NCBI GenBank assembly: GCA_947457025.1
Contig: CANGUI010000004.1
Location: 1-23,315, forward strand
DNA from: Flammeovirgaceae bacterium
GTDB taxonomy: Bacteria > Bacteroidota > Bacteroidia > Cytophagales > Cyclobacteriaceae
Direction: 5' to 3'
Length of the DNA stretch: 23,315 bases
The translations under genes were made by a program, and so were the position numbers. Below, in pieces: positions 16,763 to 23,315 of this stretch. Under the pieces are notes generated by a model. It had not been told where the DNA came from. It saw only the letters and a list, made by a program, of their open reading frames with translations, and searched no databases. Every line of letters begins with the position of its first letter. The first letter of the stretch is position 1.

Positions 16763-17359
16763 CTAAAAAGGCTTGTTGCGCACAAAGAACTCCTGGGTGT
16801 AGCGGATTCGCGGAGCAGTCTCACGAGCCCGGAAGGGCTCGGGCAGATCTTGAGGATCGCGCAGATACCCAATGGCGAGCACCACCACGGGCTCATGTGT
16901 TGGCGGGATATTCAGGTTGGCTATGGCTTTTTCGCGCTCGAAGCCTCCCATCTGGTGTACGTTAAGTCCGAGGTGGGTAGCCTGAAGGGATAAAAATGCA
17001 TTTGCCGCCCCCAGGTCGAAACGGGCCGATCCATTCGGCTTGTCGTTTTTCAAAAACTCCTTCCGGATCAATGACATGATCAGCAAGGGGGCATCTTTGG
17101 CCCACGTTCTGTTTCCTTCCATGAGCGTATCGAAGATGTTGTGCCACAGCTCCGGCTGGTCTTTGGTGGCATAGAGATACACCCACGGTTGCTCGTTACT
17201 GCTGCTGGGCGCCCAGCGGGCAGCCTCGAAAAGGGATCGGATATCGGATTCAGAAATGGGCTGGTCGCTGTACGCCCGGCGGCTGCGCCGCTCACGGATT
17301 TCGGTAAAAACGGGATATTCAATCTCGGAGGAGGTGGGGTGCATGGTCAATGTTTCCAT
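16763..17359 (-). CDS. Nitroreductase-family FMN oxidoreductase
   Basis: A 198-residue protein of the nitroreductase superfamily, FMN enzymes that reduce nitro compounds, quinones or related substrates with NAD(P)H. The FMN phosphate-binding start RERRSRRAYSDQPI is at 22-35, followed by AARWAPSSSNEQPW at 46-59 and the dimer-helix segment DLGAANAFLSLQATHLGLN (115-133). A GG...L...IP...PVVVLAIGYL stretch (138-166) closes the flavin site. The length is normal. Starts at Met1 (17359) and Met6 (17344) are both possible. It lies 55 bp downstream of the small membrane-protein gene on the same strand and may be cotranscribed with it. The substrate cannot be predicted. Confidence 0.9.
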   Translation of the reverse strand: METLTMHPTSSEIEYPVFTEIRERRSRRAYSDQPISESDIRSLFEAARWAPSSSNEQPWVYLYATKDQPELWHNIFDTLMEGNRTWAKDAPLLIMSLIRKEFLKNDKPNGSARFDLGAANAFLSLQATHLGLNVHQMGGFEREKAIANLNIPPTHEPVVVLAIGYLRDPQDLPEPFRARETAPRIRYTQEFFVRNKPF

Positions 17360-17414
17360 CAGATCAATCCAGGTGTTTTGTTTCGATGTAAAAACAGCGC
17401 CACGGCAAAACAGT

Positions 17415-17807
17415 TCATTTCGACCATCGTGGTATTCCCCAAACCGCCAGAAATCCGGAAATCACGTGCATGGGGGCGGCCAGCAGTGGGAATGTCTCAT
17501 CCACTATGGTTCCATCCGGCAGCTGAGTGGTGGTGAACACCGGGTAGAACGAAAAAAGCGTAAAGGCAATACTCACGGCCAGCCAGAGCAGGTATCCTTT
17601 TTCACTAAATCTCACTAACAGGAAATAGATCACCGATGCCACCACCACCGGAAATAGTGATGACACCGTGGTGGCCAGCGCAAAACCGGGTGGAATCGTG
17701 GCGCCAAGTGCGTTGGCCACCAGGCTCCAGATATTGTTGAGACCGACTCCAAGGAGGCCGGCAATTGCGCCCCCCCGTAAAGCTTTTACGAATGTGATGT
17801 TCTTCAT
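17415..17807 (-). CDS. Small four-span membrane protein, DUF6069-like
   Basis: A 130-residue protein with four hydrophobic spans (about 8-28, 38-62, 70-88 and 105-124) and little else. The pattern of a first span GGAIAGLLGVGLNNIW and a last span with APMHVISGFLAVWGIP resembles the DUF6069 family of uncharacterised integral membrane proteins. The open frame extends upstream to 17903. The ATG at 17805-17807 (MKNITF) is preferred because the extra residues are non-hydrophobic and would overlap the divergent creatininase gene. It probably shares a transcript with the nitroreductase downstream. Function is unknown. Confidence 0.65.
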   Translation of the reverse strand: MKNITFVKALRGGAIAGLLGVGLNNIWSLVANALGATIPPGFALATTVSSLFPVVVASVIYFLLVRFSEKGYLLWLAVSIAFTLFSFYPVFTTTQLPDGTIVDETFPLLAAPMHVISGFLAVWGIPRWSK

Positions 17808-17889
17808 GGTAAATCGTGTGGGTTGTCTGACTGGAAAGGATGATTTTCGAAAGTTACTACCAATGCTGAACTTTGAAGAAAAAAATAAC

Positions 17890-18651
17890 ATGCGCCCATA
17901 CATATTGAAAGAAACAAACTGGAAAGCAATCCAAACGGCAAACTACCAGCTGGCCGTGCTGCCCTGGGGTGCATGCGAAGCGCACAACTTTCACCTGCCG
18001 TATGGCACCGACATCATCGAAGCTGATTACATCGCGGCAGAGGCTGCCCGCAAAGCCTGGGAAAAAGGTGCGCGCGTGGTGGTCCTGCCTACGGTTCCCT
18101 TTGGCGTAAACACCGGCCAGCACGATGTGTTGCTCGACATCAACATGAACCCGTCCACGCAATTGGCGCTGTTGCGCGATGTGGTGACGGTCCTCAACCG
18201 GCAGGGTATATCAAAACTATTGATTCTGAACAGCCACGGGGGGAATGACTTTAAAACAATGATCCGCGAACTGGGCCTGCAGTTTCCGGAGATGTTTCTC
18301 TGTCAGGCGAATTGGTTTCAGGCGGTGGATCAAAAACAGTTTTTCGAAAATAAAGACGACTACGCCGGGGAGATGGAAACGAGCGTGTTGCTGCACCTGC
18401 AGCCGGATTGGGTGCGGCCGCTGGCGGATTCCGGCCCCGGCACCGCCAGGAAATTTGTATTTTCCGCCATGCGAGAGGGATGGGCATGGGCTGAACGGCA
18501 GTGGACCCGCGTGACCCAGGATACAGGCGTAGGCGACCCCCGCCTGGCAACAGCCGAGAAGGGGAAGCGGTACCTTGAAGAAGTAACAGATCGGGTGGCA
18601 CACCTGATGGAACAACTGGCCTCCACCAGGCAGAAGGATTTTTACGTATAG
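17890..18651 (+). CDS. Creatininase-family amidohydrolase
   Basis: A 253-residue metal-dependent amidohydrolase of the creatininase family, which includes creatinine amidohydrolase, FAPy deformylase-like enzymes and MftE. Metal-site residues appear in order: Glu30 and His32 in GACEAHNFHLP, Asp41 in YGTD, His116 in LNSHGGN, and Glu161 in the AGEMETS block. The residue before AGEMETS is Tyr158; as I remember the family a His is common there, so this may be a variation. The frame is open back to 17668, but MRPYILKETNW starting at 17890 is the usual beginning in Bacteroidetes members; 17863 is an alternative. It diverges from the DUF6069-like gene with 82 bp between starts. The true substrate is unknown, so it should not be called creatininase outright. 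Confidence 0.85.
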   Translation: MRPYILKETNWKAIQTANYQLAVLPWGACEAHNFHLPYGTDIIEADYIAAEAARKAWEKGARVVVLPTVPFGVNTGQHDVLLDINMNPSTQLALLRDVVTVLNRQGISKLLILNSHGGNDFKTMIRELGLQFPEMFLCQANWFQAVDQKQFFENKDDYAGEMETSVLLHLQPDWVRPLADSGPGTARKFVFSAMREGWAWAERQWTRVTQDTGVGDPRLATAEKGKRYLEEVTDRVAHLMEQLASTRQKDFYV

Positions 18652-18727
18652 GTGTTCAGCCAGGGCAATCCGCAAGGAAACCCCGTGCGAATCAAGTGAT
18701 GAACAATGGCCCGAGCTGGCACCACAT

Positions 18728-20905
18728 TCAGTTCATGAAATACACTTTTTCGATCAGTCCAGTTTCGAGGTTGAAATAATAAATTCCTACACCCTGCTCA
18801 GGTTGCGGCCCCACGCCCGTGATCGATTCTATTGCGACACACCGGTTACCGATTATCGTGCGTGAAGTGACTTCACAATGCAGATCCGGGAATTGGTCAA
18901 AAAGTGCCCCCCACGTTCGCCGGATTTGATCATGCCCCACGGCTATAGGCGTGGTGGGATTTGCCAGATCGTATATCTCGGCGGTTGGGGCATAACGGGC
19001 AACAAAAGCATCAATGTTGCGGGCGTTGTACGCATTCACTTCCGCTTTTGCGAGTTCATCCACATTTTTGGGAAGCAAATCTTCAGGCCGATAGCCTCTT
19101 CCATTTAAAAAAGTCATCGAAATTTCTTCAATGGCTCGGAGTGATTTTAGTGGGTTTTCTTCCAACAATACAAAGTCTGCAAACTTTCCTTTTTCGATTG
19201 ATCCGTGCTGACTATCTACCTGAAAAGCTCGTGCCGCGTCAAGGGTCGATGCCCGTAACACCTGATGCGGTGTGAGACCGGCCTCTTGCATCAACAATAT
19301 TTCGCGCATGTAAGAGGCGCCGTGAGCTACACCCGGATTGCCGGCATCGGTGCCGGTGGCAATCGTGATGCCGTGTTGGGCCACCCGTTTCAGATTACGC
19401 AGCATGATGCTGTCCGACTTTGACGGGATAGGAAATCTTTCGACCAAGGGGCGATAATCAAAGCCATTTAATTTCTTTGGATCAAGGTGCCGGAGGTCAA
19501 AAAGCGATCCGAGTTGGGTGGGATCAGCCCAGGCCAATTCATGTGTAGTAAAATCCAACTTTTGTGTCAACATGCGGAAAAATTGCTGGCCTACTTGCAA
19601 CGTGGGGATGTACACGATGTTTTTCGACTTCAGCAGTTTTAAGAAGTCATCGTTTACATCTGCGTCTTCTATGCTATGTACCAGGATATCTGCACCCAGC
19701 CGAATCGCTTCTTTTGCGGTTTCGTATTCCGTGGCATGTATGGCCACGCGCAAATGGTGGCGATGCGCTTCATCAATCGCGGCGGCCACTTCAGCTTCAA
19801 ATTGCCGGGCCGTTTGCCCCGGTAAAATCACAAACCAGATCTTGATGAACGCGGGCTTGAAGGGTAACTGCCGCCGAACCTGCTCCCGTGCCTCTTCGGG
19901 TGTATGTGCTTTAATGATCGGGGGATCGCGCTCATCCAGATTGGGCGGAGCATAGGTTGAAATCAAGGGCCCGGTAACAATGGTACGGGGGGCTGGCAGC
20001 CTTGAATTGATCGAATCCCGAATAGTGAAATTATAAAACGGACCTCCAACATCTACTACCGTGGTGATGCCAGTGGCCAGATACCTTTTCATGGTGTGGT
20101 GATGGTTCTCGCGAATCCACTGCTGATCTTTTTCATAGGGCATGATCATGCGAAAATCCAGACCATCCGGGCGCGTGTACAGGCCGGCGCTTTGAAAGAA
20201 ATGAATGTGCGAGTCCATCAGTCCCGGAATCAGGAATTTTCCCCGCCCATCAATTTGTACTGCATCTGGCGGTAAGGTCGCCCGATTAGCCGGTAACACG
20301 TCGGTAATTTTGCCAGCCTTCCAGATAACGGTATAGTCTTCCAACAGTCTGCCTTTTTTCACATCAACCACGTGCACACGGGTGATCGCGTGGGGCCGTA
20401 AAAGGTCTTTTTCTGCAGGGCCGGGTTCCGTACCTGATCGTATCGGCTTGGGCGCTGCAGAACCGTCTGATTCGGCCGCAGGTAAATACGTGATGGCTTG
20501 CCGGATGTCACGGTTGAACAGGCGTAGCTGCTGAGGAGTGATAGACAGCAGGCTGTCTCTCCGTTCGGGCATCCCTGCAAATTCGGTAACCAGATTGTTT
20601 CCATCAATCCGCCACTTTCCGCTCTGTTCCCCCTGTAAAGATCGGGCCAGGTATACGCCGTCTTCGCGGAAAGTGTAGACGAGCGATTGCACAATATCTT
20701 GCAGGGCCTTCGGGTTTGCCTTCAATTGTTCGGCTTGCCCTGGATTACTTCTTCCGGTGCGGACAATCGCAACCTCCATCACCAGCGGAACTGAGTTCTC
20801 GTCAACTTTCCATGAGCCGGGTAATGCTGAGGGCTGGGCGCACAGCAACGATACGTTCGCGGCTATGGCTAACCGGAGTGATGCAAAAAACCTAAAAATA
20901 TTCAT
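18728..20905 (-). CDS. Secreted three-domain amidohydrolase: lipocalin-like, amidohydrolase, SnoaL-like
   Basis: A 725-residue exported protein. Residues 1-23 look like a signal peptide (MNIFRFFASL...LLCAQ). Residues about 29-135 resemble a lipocalin-like beta domain (GSWKVDENSV, FREDGVYL, GKWRIDGNNL). The imidazolonepropionase-type amidohydrolase spans roughly 165-600. Its metal residues are HxH (His233, His235) in LMDSHIHF, a likely bridging Lys355 in FIKIW, His390, His410 and Asp520 in TGTDAGNP. The closing segment GSIEKGKFADFVLLEENPL is typical. Residues about 612-725 resemble a SnoaL/NTF2-like fold (AEVNAYNARNIDAFVARYAP, YDLANP, FPDLHCEV). The frame is open to 21019, but the ATG at 20903-20905 starts the signal peptide. 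The gene is divergent from the LytS-like kinase. Substrate is unknown, perhaps a peptide or cyclic amide. Confidence 0.85.
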   Translation of the reverse strand: MNIFRFFASLRLAIAANVSLLCAQPSALPGSWKVDENSVPLVMEVAIVRTGRSNPGQAEQLKANPKALQDIVQSLVYTFREDGVYLARSLQGEQSGKWRIDGNNLVTEFAGMPERRDSLLSITPQQLRLFNRDIRQAITYLPAAESDGSAAPKPIRSGTEPGPAEKDLLRPHAITRVHVVDVKKGRLLEDYTVIWKAGKITDVLPANRATLPPDAVQIDGRGKFLIPGLMDSHIHFFQSAGLYTRPDGLDFRMIMPYEKDQQWIRENHHHTMKRYLATGITTVVDVGGPFYNFTIRDSINSRLPAPRTIVTGPLISTYAPPNLDERDPPIIKAHTPEEAREQVRRQLPFKPAFIKIWFVILPGQTARQFEAEVAAAIDEAHRHHLRVAIHATEYETAKEAIRLGADILVHSIEDADVNDDFLKLLKSKNIVYIPTLQVGQQFFRMLTQKLDFTTHELAWADPTQLGSLFDLRHLDPKKLNGFDYRPLVERFPIPSKSDSIMLRNLKRVAQHGITIATGTDAGNPGVAHGASYMREILLMQEAGLTPHQVLRASTLDAARAFQVDSQHGSIEKGKFADFVLLEENPLKSLRAIEEISMTFLNGRGYRPEDLLPKNVDELAKAEVNAYNARNIDAFVARYAPTAEIYDLANPTTPIAVGHDQIRRTWGALFDQFPDLHCEVTSRTIIGNRCVAIESITGVGPQPEQGVGIYYFNLETGLIEKVYFMN

Positions 20906-21033
20906 ACGTAAAAAGTGTAGTAAACAAATCAGAGCGCCGGCGCAAAACAATGAACATCCCGTAACCATCACACCCGGGAGTCCGGCTTTTATGATCAAAA
21001 TACCTGTTTTAATGACCAACGCCCACCTTGAAT

Positions 21034-22065
21034 ATGATCCGGGATTGCCACAATTTGTGTTATCATTGCTACGTGGTCTTCACCGTTCTCAAATCACACG
21101 CGCGATCCATCCGGGGGCATTTGCTCATTTGGATGGCGTGGCTCACCATGCAGGTAGCGCTGATGATTTCGGCAGGGGAAGACATCAATGGGCGAGTGAT
21201 TCTGCAGCTGCTGATGCACTCGCTTGAACTTGCAGTGCTGATTTATGTAAACCTCTGGCTGCTTATACCGGCTTTTCTTGATAGGCGTAGGTACTTTTCA
21301 TATGTCATCCTGGTAACCGGTTTTCTGGCGCTCGTTACCTTTGGTAGCATTCATGTGGACATGGGCGTAACGCATAGCCGTGACTTTGGGATTCACTTCG
21401 TTGGCGCCGGTTTCTATTTGCTCATCGGCACCCTGATCGGCTTATATGCACGGACCATAACCAGAAACCGCCAGTTGCATGAACAGCGTCTGACGACTGA
21501 AATTGAACTGCTCAAGGCACAGGTTAATCCACATTTCTTTTTCAACACACTCAACAGTATCTATTCACTTTCGCTCACCCATCCACATCACACAAGTACG
21601 GCCATTTTGCAACTTGCGGAGATCATGAAATACCTCTTCGAAACCTCGCGGGCAACCGCCGCCAAGATCGATCGTGAAATCGCTTACATCGAAGCTTTTT
21701 TGAATTTACAACAACTACGTTTTGGCGAACGGTGTGAGATTACGCTAAAGCTCTCAGGGTCTTTTCAGGATGTAACCATACCCCCCGTGTTGTTGCTGCC
21801 TCTTGTGGAGAACGCCTTTAAGCATGGCCCCGAAGTTGTTCCTGATACATCGTTTGTACGCATACACCTGAGTGTGCAAAAAAAGGAACTTTTTTTTCAG
21901 GTCTCCAATTCTACCGCCCAGCACCCGGAACCAAAATCATCTACGGGCACCGGGCTTGATAATCTGAGAAGACGGTTGAACTGGCTATACGGTGACCAAT
22001 TTGACCTTGAACTGCGCCGCGAGCAGCTGATATTCACGGCCATGTTACGCCTGCCCCTCAATTAG
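21034..22065 (+). CDS. LytS/YehU-type sensor histidine kinase (His_kinase family)
   Basis: A sensor kinase of about 343 residues with four N-terminal membrane spans (roughly 28-46, 55-78, 86-104 and 118-138) and a His_kinase (PF06580-type) domain. The H-box is LLKAQVNPHFFFNTLNSI with His at 167 counted from the ATG used here. PPVLLLPLVENAFKHG gives the N box and GTGLDNLRRRL the G box of the ATPase domain. It should phosphorylate the LytTR regulator that starts 10 bp downstream. The start is uncertain: the frame opens with TTG at 21028, then ATG at 21034, and GTG at 21073 would remove an odd Cys/His-rich leader. I chose the ATG. It is divergent from the secreted amidohydrolase. Confidence 0.9.
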   Translation: MIRDCHNLCYHCYVVFTVLKSHARSIRGHLLIWMAWLTMQVALMISAGEDINGRVILQLLMHSLELAVLIYVNLWLLIPAFLDRRRYFSYVILVTGFLALVTFGSIHVDMGVTHSRDFGIHFVGAGFYLLIGTLIGLYARTITRNRQLHEQRLTTEIELLKAQVNPHFFFNTLNSIYSLSLTHPHHTSTAILQLAEIMKYLFETSRATAAKIDREIAYIEAFLNLQQLRFGERCEITLKLSGSFQDVTIPPVLLLPLVENAFKHGPEVVPDTSFVRIHLSVQKKELFFQVSNSTAQHPEPKSSTGTGLDNLRRRLNWLYGDQFDLELRREQLIFTAMLRLPLN

Positions 22066-22075
22066 CTAATTTTTT

Positions 22076-22816
22076 ATGATAAAAATATCCGACCATCCGG
22101 TACCGCTCAGGTGTGTGGTTGTAGACGATGAGCCAGCCGCTATACGCGTGATAAGCACGTATATTAATCGACACGGCGGCCTTCACGTGCTGGGCATTTT
22201 CACGCATGCGCTGGAAGCCAAGGCATTTATAACTGCCAATCATCCTGATTTGATCATTTGCGATATCCGCATGCCGGGACGATCGGGCATTCAATTGGTA
22301 GAAGGGCTGGACTACAAGCCGTACGTGATTTTTGCGTCGGCCTTTGACCGGTATGCCATCAACGGGTTCGATCTTGGTGTAGTCGATTTTTTGCGAAAGC
22401 CGTTTTCCTATGAGCGGTTTTGTGCAGCCATTCAGAAGATTGTGATGAACCATAATCAGGTACCTTCTATTGAGCCACAACGTGATCCGTTTATTTTCCT
22501 GAAGTCCGGCCGCTCATTTCATCGTTTGATGCTCCGAAACGTACTTTTCTTTCAGGCCTTTGGCAACTACTGCAAAGCCTTTTTGAGCGATGGTAAGAGT
22601 AAAGTCTTCAATACCAAAATTTCTTCCATCGAAGAACTGGTGGCCGATTACGGCATGATCCGTGTTCACAAGTCATACATCGTAGCGTGTGCGCAGGTCG
22701 AGTCATTCACAAATCAGTATGCGATAATCCGGACGACAGAAGTTCCCATCGGAGAAAGCTACCGCAAAAATGCCGTGGAGCGTTTACGCCGGCACATGAT
22801 GAAAAATGGGGATTAA
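22076..22816 (+). CDS. LytTR-family response regulator
   Basis: A 246-residue response regulator, with a receiver domain (about 11-125) and a LytTR DNA-binding domain (about 137-240). The acidic triad is Asp17, Asp18 and Glu19, the phospho-acceptor is Asp63 in LIICDIRMPG, Ser88 replaces the usual Thr in FASAF, and Lys108 lies in LRKPF. LytTR signs are FIFLKSGRSFHRL, ILFFQAFGNYCKAF-like strand pairs, KISSIEEL and RVHKSYIV (196-203), which fit the usual HRSYIVN block. It follows the LytS-like gene with a 10-bp gap, so the two form a two-component system. Targets are unknown; the divergent amidohydrolase promoter is a reasonable candidate. Confidence 0.93.
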   Translation: MIKISDHPVPLRCVVVDDEPAAIRVISTYINRHGGLHVLGIFTHALEAKAFITANHPDLIICDIRMPGRSGIQLVEGLDYKPYVIFASAFDRYAINGFDLGVVDFLRKPFSYERFCAAIQKIVMNHNQVPSIEPQRDPFIFLKSGRSFHRLMLRNVLFFQAFGNYCKAFLSDGKSKVFNTKISSIEELVADYGMIRVHKSYIVACAQVESFTNQYAIIRTTEVPIGESYRKNAVERLRRHMMKNGD

Positions 22817-22905
22817 ATTGCGTTCGGATCGACCGGAGGCCACCACGGGAGTTGCCTTGTTTTGATTATGCGCCTGGTGGGAATTTGCCACTGCACCAAG
22901 AGAAT

Positions 22906-23315
22906 TTACCTGTCTGATTTGAACGGATCCGACCACCGCGCATCGGTGTAAACATGTGTTCCCGCCAGCGTTCTGAAAAAGGCGATCAACGCGTCTTTTT
23001 CCGCCTGCGTCAATTGCAGGTTCTGCACATTGCCTTGAGGGCGAAGGCGATTATCCAGGTTCGTATTTCCGGTTGCCACCACGCCATTGTTATAATGATC
23101 AATCATCGTTAGTAAATCCATCGCGCCGGTATGCATCAGCGGGCTATTCAAGGTGCCATCAACCCGCACCATGTCGCGTAGCGTAGGCGAGCGGGTAATT
23201 GTAAGATCGGTACCCCCGCCAATCCTGCCAATCACACCATTGTTGCGCGAGTTGGGATCAATGTCAAACTCCGGAGGCCGGTGGCACAAACCACAGCCTG
23301 CACCACCTCCGGTGC
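22906..23315 (-). CDS. Di-heme cytochrome c peroxidase (MauG/CcpA type), C-terminal part
   Basis: The 5' end lies beyond the window; about 136 codons are visible. Near the edge, the frame on the minus strand reads GAGCGLCHRPPEF, a CxxCH heme c attachment site (CGLCH). After it come FDIDPNSRNNGVIG, SPTLRDMV, SPLMHTGAM with a Met that is a likely axial heme ligand, MIDHYNNG, and LTQAEKDALIAFFRTL before the end. This order matches the C-terminal heme domain of bacterial di-heme peroxidases and MauG-like proteins, which reduce hydrogen peroxide in the periplasm. The frame continues past the window edge without a stop, so no start can be given. It converges with the LytTR regulator across 89 bp. 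Confidence 0.88.
   Translation of the reverse strand, partial: TGGGAGCGLCHRPPEFDIDPNSRNNGVIGRIGGGTDLTITRSPTLRDMVRVDGTLNSPLMHTGAMDLLTMIDHYNNGVVATGNTNLDNRLRPQGNVQNLQLTQAEKDALIAFFRTLAGTHVYTDARWSDPFKSDR

Noticed and set aside
17668..17889. N-terminal extension of the creatininase-family protein
   Set aside because: It would overlap the divergent membrane-protein gene and has low-complexity Arg/Pro-rich sequence unlike the family. The usual beginning is at 17890.
20906..21019. Extra 38 residues at the start of the secreted amidohydrolase
   Set aside because: A second hydrophobic stretch would precede the proper signal peptide, and the extension occupies the divergent promoter region.
1..23315. 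Defence islands, CRISPR arrays, retrons, prophage or insertion sequences
   Set aside because: I looked for direct repeats with regular spacing, transposase or integrase motifs and reverse transcriptase motifs, and found none. The genes present are envelope, sugar and regulatory functions.

Overview
The window looks like a chromosomal segment of a Bacteroidota bacterium, most likely of the Cytophagales type. This rests on several things. A SusC-like TonB-dependent receptor is followed by a DUF4249 lipoprotein and a macroglobulin (MG2) protein. There is a LytS/LytTR sensor-regulator pair. The sugar kinase and nucleotidyltransferase pair is of the kind common in Bacteroidetes. Few starts have clear Shine-Dalgarno sequences, and two candidate promoters carry the Bacteroidetes TAnnTTTG box. 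Base composition appears even throughout. I see no transposase, integrase, CRISPR array, tRNA or rRNA.

Layout: (1) 357-1607, an orphan multi-spanning histidine kinase. (2) 1923-3853 on the minus strand, a sugar nucleotidyltransferase overlapping an APH-fold sugar kinase. Divergent from them at 3929-6665 are an FHS-type sugar/H+ symporter, an SMP-30/gluconolactonase-like protein and a CpcT/CpeT-family secreted protein, linked by 7-bp and 4-bp overlaps. Together these suggest sugar uptake, 1-phosphorylation and nucleotide activation. (3) 6695-7261, a putative lipoprotein of unknown function, then 434 bp of non-coding DNA with a 9-bp inverted repeat. (4) 7696-14546, a four-gene overlapping operon: unknown secreted protein, STN-containing TonB receptor, DUF4249 lipoprotein, and an MG2/plug-like hybrid without a barrel. 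(5) 14543-16714, a GT2 polyprenyl-phosphate-type glycosyltransferase divergent from a GT87/DUF2029 membrane protein. (6) 16763-18651, nitroreductase, a small DUF6069-like membrane protein and a creatininase-family amidohydrolase. (7) 18728-22816, a three-domain secreted amidohydrolase (lipocalin-like, amidohydrolase, SnoaL-like) divergent from the LytS/LytTR pair. (8) 22906 to the window end, the C-terminal part of a MauG-type di-heme cytochrome c peroxidase.

No classical defence or mobile system is present. The least ordinary items are the coupled TonB-receptor operon with its barrel-less plug hybrid, the CpcT-like gene in a sugar operon with no phycobilisome gene in view, and the triple-fusion amidohydrolase. 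All functions are read from motifs by eye; no database search was run.
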